This document shows, piece by piece, positions 19,944-29,193 of a stretch of DNA of 64,000 nucleotides. The first letter of the stretch is position 1. Each line of letters begins with the position of its first letter. Source of the DNA: Blastococcus sp. DSM 46786 (GTDB taxonomy: Bacteria; Actinomycetota; Actinomycetes; Mycobacteriales; Geodermatophilaceae); the NCBI RefSeq assembly GCF_900109665.1, contig NZ_FOAO01000002.1, positions 186,001 to 250,000 of the forward strand, written 5' to 3'. The notes beneath the pieces were generated by a model. The model searched no databases. It saw nothing but the letters and a program-made list of their open reading frames with translations, and had not been told where the DNA came from. Both the position numbers and the translations under genes were made by a program.

Positions 19944-20909
19944 ATGCCTGCTGCCCGCAGGACCGTCCGCTCGCTGCTGGGCCCCGCCCGCACGCACGCC
20001 CGCCCGTCCGACGCGCCCGCCCGCCTCCGCGTGGGCGTCATCGGCGCCGGCCGCGTCGGCGCCGTCCTGGGCGCCGCCCTCGCCACCGCCGGCCACGACG
20101 TCGTCGCCGCCTCCGGCCTGTCCGCCGCCTCCGCCGAGCGCGCCGCGCGCCTGCTGCCCGGCGTCCCCCTGCTGCCGGCCGACGCCGTGGTGGCCGCCGC
20201 CGACCTCGTCGTCCTCGCCGTCCCCGACGACACCCTGGCCGGGCTCGTCTCCGGGCTGGCCGGGACCGGGGCCTGGCGCGCCGGGCAGCTGGTCCTCCAC
20301 ACGTCCGGGGCGCACGGGCTGGCCGTGCTGGCCCCTGCTGAGCAGGCCGGGGTGCTCGCCCTCGCGCTGCACCCGGCGATGACCTTCACCGGTGCCCCCG
20401 AGGACGCCGACCGGCTCGACGGCGCGCCCTTCGGCGTGACCAGCCGGCCCGAGCACCGCCCCGTCGCCGAGACCCTGGTCCTGGAGATGGGCGGTGAGCC
20501 GTTCTTCGTCGCCGAGGCCGACCGCCCGCTGTACCACGCGGCGCTGGTCACCGGCGCGAACCACCTGGTCACCCTGGTGGCCGAGGCCGCGGACCTGCTG
20601 CGCACCGCCGGCGTGGCCGAGCCGGGTCGCGTGCTGGCCCCGCTGCTCACCGCCGCGCTCGACAACGGCCTGCGCCGGGGCGACCGGGGGCTCACCGGGC
20701 CGGTCAGCCGCGGCGACGCCGGCACCGTCGACCACCACCTGCGGACCCTCGGCGAGCGCGCCCCCGCGTCGGTGGCCGCCTACGTCGCCATGGCGCAGCG
20801 GACCGCCGAGCGCGCCGTGGCGGCCGGCCGGCTGCGCACCCACGACGCAGCGCCGGTGCTCGACGTCCTCGCCGCCGCACGGCACGACGACCCGGCGGGG
20901 TCGCGGTGA
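19944..20909 (+). CDS. Rossmann-like / DUF2520 dehydrogenase upstream of panC
   Basis: 321 aa. N-terminal NAD(P)-binding fold ([22 protein letters not shown]) followed by a DUF2520 helical domain ([20 protein letters not shown]) related to 6-phosphogluconate-dehydrogenase-like C-domains. A GAGAGG site precedes ATG 19944. Overlaps panC by 4 nt (GTGA), matching the Rv3603c-panC arrangement. The coupling suggests a role near pantothenate/CoA synthesis, possibly as a ketopantoate-reductase-like enzyme, but that is inference. Confidence 0.86.
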   Translation: MPAARRTVRSLLGPARTHARPSDAPARLRVGVIGAGRVGAVLGAALATAGHDVVAASGLSAASAERAARLLPGVPLLPADAVVAAADLVVLAVPDDTLAGLVSGLAGTGAWRAGQLVLHTSGAHGLAVLAPAEQAGVLALALHPAMTFTGAPEDADRLDGAPFGVTSRPEHRPVAETLVLEMGGEPFFVAEADRPLYHAALVTGANHLVTLVAEAADLLRTAGVAEPGRVLAPLLTAALDNGLRRGDRGLTGPVSRGDAGTVDHHLRTLGERAPASVAAYVAMAQRTAERAVAAGRLRTHDAAPVLDVLAAARHDDPAGSR

Positions 20910-21760
20910 CCGTGGGCACCCGTCCGGCCGTCGCCGGGTCCGCCGCCGAACTGCGCCGGCTGGTGGCCGCGCTCCCCGGCCCGATCGCGCTGGTGCCCAC
21001 CATGGGTGCCTTGCACGAGGGGCACCGCACGTTGGTCCGCGCCGCCCGGGAGCGGGCCGGCGGCGTCGTCGTCTCGGTGTTCGTGAACCCGACGCAGTTC
21101 GGCCCCGGTGAGGATCTCGACCGCTACCCGCGCACCTGGGGCGCTGACCTCGCCGCGCTGGCCGAGGAGGGCGCGGACGTCGTCTTCCACCCGCCGGTCG
21201 AGGAGGTCTACCCGCCCGGCGGGGCAGGCGTCACCGTCGACCCCGGGCCGCTGGGGTCGGTGCTCGAGGGCGCGGTGCGCCCCGGCCACTTCGCCGGCGT
21301 GCTGACCGTCGTCGCCACGCTGTTCGGCCTCGTGCGGCCCGACCTCGCGCTGTTCGGCGAGAAGGACTACCAGCAGCTCACGCTCATCCGGGCCATGGCC
21401 CGGGAGCTCGCCCTCGGCGTCGAGGTGGTCGGCATCCCGACCGTCCGGGAGGACGACGGCCTGGCGCTGTCCAGCCGCAACCGCTACCTCTCGCCGGAAC
21501 AGCGGGCCCGTGCCGCGACGTTGCACCGGGCGCTGCGCGCGGGCGCCGACGCCGGCCCGCAGGGGCCCGACGCCGTCCTGGCCGCCGCCCGCGCCGTCCT
21601 GGCCGAGGCGCCCGACCTGCTGCAGGACTACCTGGAGCTGACCGATACCGATCTGGGACCGACGCCGGCCGCCGGCCCCGCCCGCCTGCTCGTCGCGGTC
21701 CGCGCGGGCAGCACCCGGCTCCTCGACAACACGGCAGTCCGACTGGGAGGCCCCCGATGA
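20906..21760 (+). CDS. panC: Pantothenate synthetase
   Basis: 284 aa. ATP-dependent condensation of pantoate and beta-alanine. [20 protein letters not shown] holds the HIGH-like ATP site (HEGH), and [15 protein letters not shown] and [12 protein letters not shown] the pantoate and ATP sites. GTG start overlaps the DUF2520 stop; the stop overlaps panD (ATGA). Confidence 0.97.
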   Translation: MTVGTRPAVAGSAAELRRLVAALPGPIALVPTMGALHEGHRTLVRAARERAGGVVVSVFVNPTQFGPGEDLDRYPRTWGADLAALAEEGADVVFHPPVEEVYPPGGAGVTVDPGPLGSVLEGAVRPGHFAGVLTVVATLFGLVRPDLALFGEKDYQQLTLIRAMARELALGVEVVGIPTVREDDGLALSSRNRYLSPEQRARAATLHRALRAGADAGPQGPDAVLAAARAVLAEAPDLLQDYLELTDTDLGPTPAAGPARLLVAVRAGSTRLLDNTAVRLGGPR

Positions 21761-22182
21761 TGCGCACGATGCTCAAGTCCAAGATCCACCGCGCCACGGT
21801 CACCCAGGCCGACCTGCACTACGTGGGGTCGGTGACCGTCGACGAGGACCTCCTCGACGCCGCCGACCTGCTGCCCGGCGAGCAGGTCGCGATCGTCGAC
21901 ATCACCAACGGCGCCCGCCTCGAGACCTACGTCATCCCCGGCGAGCGGGGCAGCGGCGTCATCGGCATCAACGGTGCCGCCGCGCACCTGGTCCACCCCG
22001 GCGACATGGTCATCCTCATCAGCTACGGCCTGATGGACGAGACCGAGGCCAAGAGCTACCTCCCCAAGGTCGTGCACGTCGACGGCGCCAACCGCGTCGT
22101 CGAGCTCGGCGGCGACCCGTCGGCCCCCGTGCCCGGCGCCACCGACCACCGGCGCAGCGACCTCGGCGTCCCGATCCGGTGA
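21757..22182 (+). CDS. panD: Aspartate 1-decarboxylase
   Basis: 141 aa pyruvoyl enzyme producing beta-alanine, the panC co-substrate. The self-processing Gly-Ser bond lies in [31 protein letters not shown] is the conserved core. A second ATG at 21760 directly follows the first; the first overlaps the panC stop. Confidence 0.96.
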   Translation: MMRTMLKSKIHRATVTQADLHYVGSVTVDEDLLDAADLLPGEQVAIVDITNGARLETYVIPGERGSGVIGINGAAAHLVHPGDMVILISYGLMDETEAKSYLPKVVHVDGANRVVELGGDPSAPVPGATDHRRSDLGVPIR

Positions 22183-22186
22183 CGCG

Positions 22187-22993
22187 GTGCTGCTGACCGT
22201 CGACGTCGGCAACAGCCAGACCGTCCTCGCCACTTTCGACGGCGACCGGCGGGTCGGCTGCTGGCGGGTGACGACGGCGCCCCGCGCCACCGCCGACGAG
22301 CTGCGCATGCTGTGGCGCGGTCTGCTCCGCGACACGGAGGTGACCGGCGTCGCCGCCTGCTCGACGGTGCCCGCGCTGCTGCCGGCGCTGCGCCAGCTGC
22401 TGGACTCCCTCGAGGTGCCGGTGGTGCTGATCGGGCCCGGCGTGCGCACCGGCGTCCCGCTGCACGTGGACAACCCCCGCGAGGTGGGCGCCGACCGGGT
22501 GGTCACCGCCCTGGCGGCCGCCGAGCTGTTCGGCCGCGCACCGGACGGCGGCCGGCGTCCGGTGGTCGTCGTCGACTTCGGCACCTCCACCAACGTCGAC
22601 GCCGTCGGCCCCGACGGGCAGTTCCTCGGCGGCGCGCTCGCCCCGGGGGTCGAGGTCAGCCGCGACGCGCTGGCCAACCGGGCGGCGCAGCTGCGGTCGG
22701 TCGAGCTGAGCTGCCCGCCGCACGCCATCGGCAAGAACACCGTCGCCGCCCTGCAGTCGGGGCTGGTGCTGGGGTTCGCCGGTCTGGTCGACGGACTGGT
22801 CGGCCGCATCTCGGCGGAGCTGGTCGCGCAGTTCGGCACCGCGCCGGTCGTCGTCGCCACCGGCGGGCTGGCGCCGCTGCTGGTGGACAGCTGCCGCACG
22901 ATCGGCGAGCGCGAGCCCGACCTGACCGTGCACGGGCTGCGCCTGGCGTTCCAGCGGCAGCAGGCCGCCGAGCGGCGGCCGGCCGCCCCGTAG
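22187..22993 (+). CDS. coaX: Type III pantothenate kinase
   Basis: 268 aa ASKHA-fold kinase, the committed step to coenzyme A. Phosphate-1 motif LLTVDVGNSQTVLA, VGADRVVTALAA and VVVDFGTSTNVDAV are diagnostic. Starts 4 nt after panD. The panC-panD-coaX run supplies CoA precursors; panB and panE are not in the window. Confidence 0.96.
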   Translation: MLLTVDVGNSQTVLATFDGDRRVGCWRVTTAPRATADELRMLWRGLLRDTEVTGVAACSTVPALLPALRQLLDSLEVPVVLIGPGVRTGVPLHVDNPREVGADRVVTALAAAELFGRAPDGGRRPVVVVDFGTSTNVDAVGPDGQFLGGALAPGVEVSRDALANRAAQLRSVELSCPPHAIGKNTVAALQSGLVLGFAGLVDGLVGRISAELVAQFGTAPVVVATGGLAPLLVDSCRTIGEREPDLTVHGLRLAFQRQQAAERRPAAP

Positions 22994-23004
22994 GCTGAGC
23001 CCCC

Positions 23005-24525
23005 GTGACGGACGTGGGACCGAACGGTACGGGCGGCGACGACGGCGGCGAGGAGCTGCCGGAGCAGATGCGGGTCCGCCGCGCCAAGCTCGACCGGCTG
23101 CGCGACTCGGGGGTCGACCCCTACCCGGTGAGCGTCCCGCGCACGACCACGCTCGCCGCGGTCCGCGCCGGCCACCCCGACCTGGAGCCGGACACGATGA
23201 CCGGCGAGCGGGTCGGCGTCACCGGCCGGGTGATCTTCTTCCGCAACACCGGCAAGCTCTGCTTCGCCACGTTGCGTGAAGGGGACGCCGAGCTCCAGGT
23301 GATGCTCTCCCGCGACCGCGTGGGCGAGGAGGCGCTGGCCGCCTGGAAGTCCGACGTCGACCTGGGTGACCACGTCTTCGTCGAGGGCGAGGTCGGGACG
23401 TCGCGCCGCGGCGAGCTCTCCGTCTTCGCCGACTCCTGGCAGCTGACCGCCAAGGCGCTGCGCCCGCTCCCGGTGGCGCACAAGCCGATGAGCGAGGAGC
23501 TGCGGGTCCGCCGCCGCTACGTCGACCTCATCGTGCGCGACGAGGCCCGCCGCACCGTGCGGCAGCGCGCCACCGTCATGTCCACCCTGCGCGCGGGGCT
23601 GGCCCGACGGGACTTCATCGAGGTCGAGACGCCGATGCTGCAGACCGTGCACGGGGGTGCGGCGGCCCGGCCCTTCCGCACCCACATGAACGCCTTCGAC
23701 CTCGACCTCTACCTGCGCATCGCACCGGAGCTGTTCCTCAAGCGGTGCATCGTCGGCGGGCTGGACCGGGTCTTCGAGATCAACCGCAACTTCCGCAACG
23801 AGGGCGCGGACAGCTCGCACTCCCCGGAGTTCGCGATGCTGGAGTTCTACGCGGCCTACCTGGACTACCAGGACATCGCCGTCCTCACCCGTGAGCTGGT
23901 CCAGGAGAGCTGCGCGGCGCTGTTCGGCGACCACGTCGCCCGCCACCACGACGGCACCGAGCTCGACCTGTCGGGCGAGTGGCGGCAGGTGCGGCTGTTC
24001 GACCTGGTCAGCGAAGCGGTGGGGGAGCCGGTGTCGCCGGAGACCCCGGTCGAGCGGCTGCGCGCGCTGGCCGAACGGCACGAGGTCGGCATCGACCCGG
24101 CCTGGATCCACGGCAAGGTCGTCGAGGAGATCTTCGAGGTGCTGGTGCAACCCTCGCTCCAGGAGCCCACGTTCGTCATGGACTACCCGGTGGACACCTC
24201 GCCGCTGACGCGGGCGCACCGCACGGATGCCGGCGTCGCCGAGAAGTGGGACCTCTACATCGGCGGGATCGAGCGGGGCACCGGCTACTCCGAGCTGGTC
24301 GACCCCGTCGTCCAGCGGGAGCGGTTCACGCAGCAGGCGCTGCTGGCCGCGGCCGGCGACCCCGAGGCGATGGTGCTCGACGAGGACTTCCTCGAGGCGC
24401 TCGAATACGGCATGCCGCCCACCGGCGGGGTCGGAATGGGGATGGACCGGTTGATGATGACTCTCACCGGTCTCGGCATCCGCGAGACGATCCTGTTCCC
24501 GTTGGTCCGGCCAATCAGTTCCTGA
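23005..24525 (+). CDS. lysS: Lysyl-tRNA synthetase, class II
   Basis: 506 aa. N-terminal OB-fold anticodon domain ([20 protein letters not shown]), then the class II catalytic core: motif 2 around [20 protein letters not shown] and motif 3 at [14 protein letters not shown]. Charges tRNA-Lys in the cytoplasm. TAGGCT (22991-22996) lies 8 nt before the GTG, so it may be transcribed leaderless from its own promoter as well as from the coaX operon. Confidence 0.97.
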   Translation: MTDVGPNGTGGDDGGEELPEQMRVRRAKLDRLRDSGVDPYPVSVPRTTTLAAVRAGHPDLEPDTMTGERVGVTGRVIFFRNTGKLCFATLREGDAELQVMLSRDRVGEEALAAWKSDVDLGDHVFVEGEVGTSRRGELSVFADSWQLTAKALRPLPVAHKPMSEELRVRRRYVDLIVRDEARRTVRQRATVMSTLRAGLARRDFIEVETPMLQTVHGGAAARPFRTHMNAFDLDLYLRIAPELFLKRCIVGGLDRVFEINRNFRNEGADSSHSPEFAMLEFYAAYLDYQDIAVLTRELVQESCAALFGDHVARHHDGTELDLSGEWRQVRLFDLVSEAVGEPVSPETPVERLRALAERHEVGIDPAWIHGKVVEEIFEVLVQPSLQEPTFVMDYPVDTSPLTRAHRTDAGVAEKWDLYIGGIERGTGYSELVDPVVQRERFTQQALLAAAGDPEAMVLDEDFLEALEYGMPPTGGVGMGMDRLMMTLTGLGIRETILFPLVRPISS

Positions 24526-24669
24526 TCGGTCCGTATCCCGATTGCTCCCAATGGGAGACCAATCACGCAGCCATTTCCTATTGCCGCGTGCGCGTGCTGT
24601 AATAGGCCTCGCACCCGTCGGGTGCTATTTCAGTCCGGCCCCCGGGTCGTAGCGAAAAGCGAGGAACGA
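24526..24669 (+). promoter_or_regulatory. AT-rich leader upstream of lsr2
   Basis: By eye this 144-bp gap is far less GC-rich than its surroundings. It contains TCCTATTG, TGTAATAGG (possible extended -10), and a hairpin GCACCC-GTC-GGGTGC (24611-24625) followed by TATTT. Lsr2 binds AT-rich DNA, so this is a plausible autoregulatory site. Confidence 0.5.
24540..24564 (+). terminator. Weak hairpin after lysS
   Basis: GATTGCTCCC and GGGAG-AC-CAATC pair as two 5-bp segments with a 2-nt bulge and a 3-nt loop. No T run follows, so the terminator call is tentative. Confidence 0.45.
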
Positions 24670-25020
24670 ATGGCGCGCAAGGTCCAGGTCATCCTGAGCG
24701 ACGATCTCGACGAGAACCTCCCGGCCGACGAGACCGTCAGTTTCGCGCTGGACGGCACGTCGTACGAGATCGACCTGGCGGAGAAGAACGCCCAGGAGAT
24801 GCGCGACGCCTTCGCCCGTTACATCTCGGCGGCGCGCAAGGTCGGTCGCGGCACCCGTTCCTCCGGTGGTGGCCGCTCCCGGGCCACCGGCGGTGGCGGT
24901 CGCATGGACCGCGAGCAGGCCGGCGCGATCCGCGACTGGGCCCGCAAGAACGGCCACGCGGTCAGCGACCGCGGCCGCATCCCGGCCAGCGTCGTCGAGG
25001 CCTACGAGGCCGCGCACTGA
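24670..25020 (+). CDS. lsr2: Lsr2 nucleoid-associated xenogeneic silencer
   Basis: 116 aa H-NS-like bridging protein. N-terminal dimerisation domain ([20 protein letters not shown]), flexible Gly/Ser/Arg linker, and the C-terminal AT-hook-like domain in which RGR of [17 protein letters not shown] inserts into the minor groove. Represses AT-rich, often foreign, DNA. GAGGAACG precedes ATG 24670. Lies between lysS and clpC as in mycobacteria. Confidence 0.97.
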   Translation: MARKVQVILSDDLDENLPADETVSFALDGTSYEIDLAEKNAQEMRDAFARYISAARKVGRGTRSSGGGRSRATGGGGRMDREQAGAIRDWARKNGHAVSDRGRIPASVVEAYEAAH

Positions 25021-25028
25021 CGGCCTCG
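25005..25028 (+). terminator. Hairpin over the lsr2 stop codon
   Basis: CGAGGCCG and CGGCCTCG form a perfect 8-bp stem whose 8-nt loop contains the TGA. TCC follows. Moderate support as terminator. Confidence 0.4.
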
Positions 25029-25083
25029 TCCGGAGGCTCGGCCCGAGCGTGCGAGGGCTGAGAGGGGCGAGGTCCTTCTGCTC

Positions 25084-25127
25084 GCCCCCGGCACTCGCTC
25101 CGCTCGCCCCCGGCACTCGCTCCGCTC
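25084..25127 (+). repeat. 22-bp tandem duplication
   Basis: A 22-bp unit beginning GCCCCCGGCACTCGC occurs twice head to tail, directly before repeat family B copy 4. Confidence 0.9.
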
Positions 25128-25157
25128 GCGCCGGGACCCTGCGAGGGGGCCGTTCCA
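25123..25157 (+). repeat. Dispersed repeat family B, copy 4
   Basis: CGCTCGCGCCGGGACCCTGC, then a G-rich run and CCGTTCCA. Shares the CCGTTCCA tail with the copy at 16809-16844. Confidence 0.6.
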
Positions 25158-25303
25158 CCACCTCACCCGACGTAGTCGGACTTCGACCCGCGTGGCGGGG
25201 GCGCGCAGCGTCCCCACCCGCGGGTCGATTCGTCTCGGCTCCACGCAGCTCGACCCGGTACCTGGCCGCGGTGGAGGCCGACAGGCCGACGGTGTGCACC
25301 GTC

Positions 25304-25314
25304 CGCTCACGGCG
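25304..25314 (+). promoter_or_regulatory. Candidate ClgR operator upstream of clpC
   Basis: CGCTCACGGCG fits the core CGCYNANRGCG recalled for ClgR, the activator of clp genes in actinobacteria. The flanks do not match the extended consensus. Its centre lies about 48 bp before the start inferred from the SigR-like promoter. Confidence 0.4.
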
Positions 25315-25324
25315 TAACGGGGGC

Positions 25325-25350
25325 GGAACAGCACCCCGGGGCCCGTGGTT
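25325..25350 (+). promoter_or_regulatory. Candidate SigR/SigH-type promoter of clpC
   Basis: GGAAC, 18-nt spacer, GTT matches the thiol-stress ECF sigma consensus (GGAAT-N18/19-GTT). clp genes are known SigR-regulon members in Streptomyces. It predicts a 5' leader of about 155 nt. Confidence 0.5.
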
Positions 25351-25512
25351 GGAACGAGCAGCCACCCACGGGACCCGTCGGACGACGACGGGACGGCGTG
25401 GTCCGCGACTACAGTGGAAAGACCGGTGCCCCCGCGCGCCGACGGATGTCGGGTGCTCCTTCCCACACGGGGAGGGCAGTGCCGGACCAGCCGGTCAGAG
25501 GAGAAGCAGCAG

Positions 25513-28050
25513 ATGTTCGAACGGTTCACCGACCGAGCCCGCCGTGTCGTCGTCCTGGCCCAGGAAGAGGCCCGGATGCTCAACCACAACTACATCGGCA
25601 CCGAGCACATCCTCCTGGGTTTGATCCACGAGGGTGAGGGCGTCGCTGCCAAGGCCCTGGAGTCCCTCGGCATCTCGCTCGAGGGTGTCCGCCAGCAGGT
25701 CGAGGAGATCATCGGGCAGGGCCAGCAGGCGCCGTCCGGGCACATCCCCTTCACCCCGCGGGCGAAGAAGGTCCTGGAGCTGTCGCTGCGCGAGGCGCTG
25801 CAGCTCGGCCACAACTACATCGGCACCGAGCACATCCTGCTCGGCCTGATCCGCGAGGGCGAGGGCGTCGCCGCCCAGGTCCTGGTGAAGCTCGGCGCCG
25901 ACCTCAACCGCGTCCGCCAGCAGGTCATCCAGCTGCTGAGTGGCTACCAGGGCAAGGAGCCGGCCGCGGCCGGCGGCCCCGCCGAGGGCACCCCGTCGAC
26001 CTCGCTGGTCCTCGACCAGTTCGGCCGCAATCTGACGCAGGCCGCCCGCGACTCCAAGCTCGACCCGGTCATCGGGCGGGCCAAGGAGATCGAGCGGGTC
26101 ATGCAGGTCCTGTCGCGGCGGACCAAGAACAACCCGGTCCTCATCGGCGAGCCCGGCGTCGGCAAGACCGCCGTCGTCGAGGGCCTGGCGCAGGCCATCG
26201 TCAAGGGCGAGGTGCCCGAGACGCTGAAGGACAAGCAGCTCTACACGCTGGACCTCGGCGCGCTCGTCGCCGGTTCCCGCTACCGCGGTGACTTCGAGGA
26301 GCGCCTCAAGAAGGTCCTCAAGGAGATCCGCACCCGCGGCGACATCATCCTGTTCATCGACGAGATCCACACCCTCGTCGGGGCGGGTGCCGCGGAGGGC
26401 GCGATCGACGCCGCCAGCATCCTCAAGCCGATGCTTGCCCGCGGTGAGCTGCAGACCATCGGTGCCACCACGCTGGACGAGTACCGCAAGCACCTGGAGA
26501 AGGACGCCGCGCTCGAGCGGCGGTTCCAGCCGATCCAGGTGGGTGAGCCGACCCTGGCCCACACGATCGAGATCCTCAAGGGCCTGCGCGACCGCTACGA
26601 GGCGCACCACCGGATCAGCATCACCGACGGCGCCTTGGTGGCCGCGGCGACGCTGGCCGACCGGTACATCTCCGACCGCTTCCTGCCGGACAAGGCGATC
26701 GACCTGATCGACGAGGCCGGCGCCCGGATGCGCATCAAGCGGATGACCGCGCCGCCGGACCTGCGCGAGTTCGACGACAAGATCGCGGCCGTCCGCCGCG
26801 AGAAGGAGTCGGCGATCGACGCCCAGGACTTCGAGAAGGCCGCGTCGCTGCGCGACACCGAGAAGCAGCTGCTGGGCGAGAAGGCCGAGCGCGAGAAGCA
26901 GTGGAAGGCCGGCGACATGGACGTCGTCGCCGAGGTCGACGACGAGCAGATCGCCGAGGTGCTGGCCAACTGGACCGGCATCCCCGTCTTCAAGCTCACC
27001 GAGGAGGAGACCACGCGTCTGCTCCGCATGGAGGACGAGCTCCACAAGCGGATCATCGGCCAGGAAGAGGCCATCAAGAGCGTCAGCCAGGCGATCCGGC
27101 GCACGCGGGCGGGCCTCAAGGACCCGCGCCGTCCCGGTGGTTCCTTCATCTTCGCCGGCCCCTCGGGCGTCGGTAAGACGGAGCTGGCGAAGGCGCTGGC
27201 GCAGTTCCTGTTCGGTGAGGACGACGCGCTCATCCAGATCGACATGGGCGAGTTCCACGACAAGTTCACCGTGTCGCGGCTTGTCGGTGCCCCTCCCGGT
27301 TACGTCGGTTACGACGAGGGTGGGCAGCTGACCGAGAAGGTGCGGCGCAAGCCGTTCTCGGTGGTCCTCTTCGACGAGATCGAGAAGGCGCACGCGGACG
27401 TGTTCAACACACTTCTGCAGGTGCTGGAGGACGGCCGGCTCACCGATGGTCAGGGCCGGGTCGTGGACTTCAAGAACACGATCCTCATCCTCACGACCAA
27501 CCTCGGTACGCGGGACATCTCCAAGGCCGTCGGCCTCGGCTTCCAGGCCGGCAACGACGACCAGTCGAACTACGACCGGATGAAGCTCAAGGTCAACGAG
27601 GAGCTCAAGCAGCACTTCCGGCCGGAGTTCCTCAACCGGATCGATGACATCGTCGTGTTCCACCAGCTGACCGAGAACGAGATCATCCAGATCGTGGACC
27701 TGATGGTCGCCCGGCTCGAGACCCAGCTGGCGAACAAGGACATGTCGCTGGAGATCACCCCTGCGGCCAAGAAGCTGCTGGCCTCCCGTGGCTTCGACCC
27801 CGTCCTGGGTGCCCGGCCGCTGCGCCGGACCATCCAGCGCGAGATCGAGGACGCGCTGAGCGAGAAGATCCTCTACGGCGACCTGACCGGTGGTCAGATC
27901 ATCGTGGTGGACGTCGACGACGCCGAGGGCCCCGCGCAGAAGTTCACCTTCCGCGGCGAGGCCAAGCCGATCGACCTGCCCGACACCCCGCCGGTGGCCC
28001 TCTCGGGCGCCGAGGGTGACGAGGACGGTCCGGCGGCGGCCGCCGAGTAA
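25513..28050 (+). CDS. clpC: ATP-dependent Clp protease ATPase subunit ClpC
   Basis: 845 aa Hsp100 unfoldase that feeds ClpP. Two Clp-N repeats (residues 1-145; [18 protein letters not shown], again [18 protein letters not shown]). The D1 ATPase has Walker [13 protein letters not shown]/middle domain follows ([21 protein letters not shown]). The D2 ATPase has GPSGVGKT and [11 protein letters not shown]. The C-terminal [22 protein letters not shown] is conserved. ATG 25513 gives the standard [20 protein letters not shown] start with GAGGAG upstream. Confidence 0.98.
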   Translation: MFERFTDRARRVVVLAQEEARMLNHNYIGTEHILLGLIHEGEGVAAKALESLGISLEGVRQQVEEIIGQGQQAPSGHIPFTPRAKKVLELSLREALQLGHNYIGTEHILLGLIREGEGVAAQVLVKLGADLNRVRQQVIQLLSGYQGKEPAAAGGPAEGTPSTSLVLDQFGRNLTQAARDSKLDPVIGRAKEIERVMQVLSRRTKNNPVLIGEPGVGKTAVVEGLAQAIVKGEVPETLKDKQLYTLDLGALVAGSRYRGDFEERLKKVLKEIRTRGDIILFIDEIHTLVGAGAAEGAIDAASILKPMLARGELQTIGATTLDEYRKHLEKDAALERRFQPIQVGEPTLAHTIEILKGLRDRYEAHHRISITDGALVAAATLADRYISDRFLPDKAIDLIDEAGARMRIKRMTAPPDLREFDDKIAAVRREKESAIDAQDFEKAASLRDTEKQLLGEKAEREKQWKAGDMDVVAEVDDEQIAEVLANWTGIPVFKLTEEETTRLLRMEDELHKRIIGQEEAIKSVSQAIRRTRAGLKDPRRPGGSFIFAGPSGVGKTELAKALAQFLFGEDDALIQIDMGEFHDKFTVSRLVGAPPGYVGYDEGGQLTEKVRRKPFSVVLFDEIEKAHADVFNTLLQVLEDGRLTDGQGRVVDFKNTILILTTNLGTRDISKAVGLGFQAGNDDQSNYDRMKLKVNEELKQHFRPEFLNRIDDIVVFHQLTENEIIQIVDLMVARLETQLANKDMSLEITPAAKKLLASRGFDPVLGARPLRRTIQREIEDALSEKILYGDLTGGQIIVVDVDDAEGPAQKFTFRGEAKPIDLPDTPPVALSGAEGDEDGPAAAAE

Positions 28051-28064
28051 CACCTGCACGACCG

Positions 28065-28101
28065 AAGGGGCCGCTCCCACCGCGAGGTGGGGGCGGCCCT
28101 T
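28065..28101 (+). terminator. Terminator of clpC
   Basis: AAGGGGCCGCTCCCACC pairs with GGTGGGGGCGGCCCTT (one bulge, one mismatch) around loop GCGA, 15 nt after the stop, followed by CTGTCTGTC. Repeat family A copy 2 begins 5 nt later. Confidence 0.85.
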
Positions 28102-28105
28102 CTGT

Positions 28106-28223
28106 CTGTCGTCCTCCGGACGACACCGCGGCCAGTTGCCGTACCCCGCATGCGTTGAGCCGTGTCGCACGCCCTGCCCGGGGAGCCTCCGGCCCCGCCC
28201 GGCAGGTCGACCCTCGCGGGGCG
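28106..28223 (+). repeat. Dispersed repeat family A, copy 2 (118 bp)
   Basis: Same ends and length as copy 1 at 6144-6261: CTGTCGTCCTCCGGACGAC at the left, GACCCTCGCGGGGCG at the right, with recognisable matches between (GCCAGTTGCCGT, TGAGCC-GTGTCG, GCCTCCGGCCCCG). It fills the clpC-mutY convergent gap and stops 2 bp before the mutY stop codon. Confidence 0.8.
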
Positions 28224-28225
28224 TC

Positions 28226-29122
28226 TTACGTCGGCAGCGTGAACCTCCCGCATCTTGTCTGCTCGACCAGGCCATCGGTGAGCAGGGAGTCCAGGCAGCG
28301 GGACCGCTGGACGGCGTCGTCCCACGCGGGTTCGAGCGCCGCGGCGTCCACGGGCTCGTGCGCCGCCCGCAGGACGTCGAGCAGCCGCCCGCGCACCTGC
28401 CGGTCGGTGCCGGCGAACTTCTGCACCCGCCGGGGCGGCCCGTCGTGCGGCGGGGCGCCGGCCAGCCGCCACGCGCACCGGTCGCGCACCGGGCAGGCGC
28501 CGCACCGTGGCGTACCGGCGACGCACACCAGTGCACCCAGCTCCATCACCGCCACCGAGAAGCGCACGGCGCGCGCGTCGTCCTCCGGCGCCAGCGCGGC
28601 GACGTCGGCGAGGTCGGCGGCCCGCGCGTTGCCCGCCTCCGCGCGGCCGTGCACCAGCCGCGCCACCACCCGGCGGACATTGGTGTCGACGACGGTCTGG
28701 CGCCGCCCGTACCCGAAGCACGCGACCGCGCGGGCGGTGTAGGTGCCGACGCCGGGGAGTGCCTCGAGCGCGTCGACGTCCTCGGGGACGATCCCTCCGT
28801 GCCGCTCGGTGATCGCGATCGCCGCCTCCCGCAGCCGCAGCGCCCGGCGCGGGTAGCCGAGCTTGCCCCATGCCCGGATGACCTCTGCGGCCGGCTCTGC
28901 GGCCAGGTCCGCCGGGGTGGGCCACCGGGCCGTCCAGACCCGCCAGACGGGCTCCACGCGCGCCACGGGGGTCTGCTGGAGCATCACCTCGCTGACCAGG
29001 ACGGCCCACGGGTCGACCTCCGGCGTCCGCCACGGCAGGTCACGGGCGGCGGTGGCGTACCAGTCGACGATCAGCTCGCCGACCGGGGTGGCGGTGGGGG
29101 AGGACGGCCGGCTCACGGGCAC
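28226..29122 (-). CDS. mutY: A/G-specific adenine DNA glycosylase
   Basis: 298 aa. Removes adenine mispaired with 8-oxoguanine. HhH motif LPGVGTYTARAV, catalytic Glu in SEVMLQQTPV, catalytic Asp in VVDTNVRRV, and a [4Fe-4S] cluster motif C-x6-C-x2-C-x5-C (CVAGTPRCGACPVRDRC). After the cluster there is only a short tail (KFAGTDRQVRGRLLDVL), so the C-terminal NUDIX-like 8-oxoG domain of E. coli MutY is missing or replaced. Single-gene unit converging on clpC. Confidence 0.93.
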   Translation of the reverse strand: MPVSRPSSPTATPVGELIVDWYATAARDLPWRTPEVDPWAVLVSEVMLQQTPVARVEPVWRVWTARWPTPADLAAEPAAEVIRAWGKLGYPRRALRLREAAIAITERHGGIVPEDVDALEALPGVGTYTARAVACFGYGRRQTVVDTNVRRVVARLVHGRAEAGNARAADLADVAALAPEDDARAVRFSVAVMELGALVCVAGTPRCGACPVRDRCAWRLAGAPPHDGPPRRVQKFAGTDRQVRGRLLDVLRAAHEPVDAAALEPAWDDAVQRSRCLDSLLTDGLVEQTRCGRFTLPT

Positions 29123-29193
29123 CCAGTGTGCCGTGCGCGCGGCGCGGCGTGCCGAGCGGACCAGTCCCGACCGGGCGCACTAGCGTTCCCCGC

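Larger units (their letters stand above)
25021..25512. other. 492-bp control region between lsr2 and clpC
   Basis: No coding sequence supported; an in-frame extension of clpC to 25345 is rejected for lack of family similarity. From left to right it holds a 22-bp perfect tandem duplication (25084-25127), repeat family B copy 4, a ClgR-like site (25304), a SigR-like promoter (25325-25350) and the clpC Shine-Dalgarno site GAGGAG (25498-25503). Confidence 0.65.

Noticed and set aside
25345-25512. An in-frame N-terminal extension of ClpC.
   Set aside because: The family begins at [11 protein letters not shown] (25513), which has a good ribosome site; the extension holds promoter elements instead.
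25495-28536. A 1013-residue open frame on the bottom strand opposite clpC, and similar long frames opposite ftsH, thrC/groEL and lysS.
   Set aside because: They mirror real genes in GC-rich DNA, have Val/Asp/Leu/Arg/Gly-heavy composition and no family similarity.
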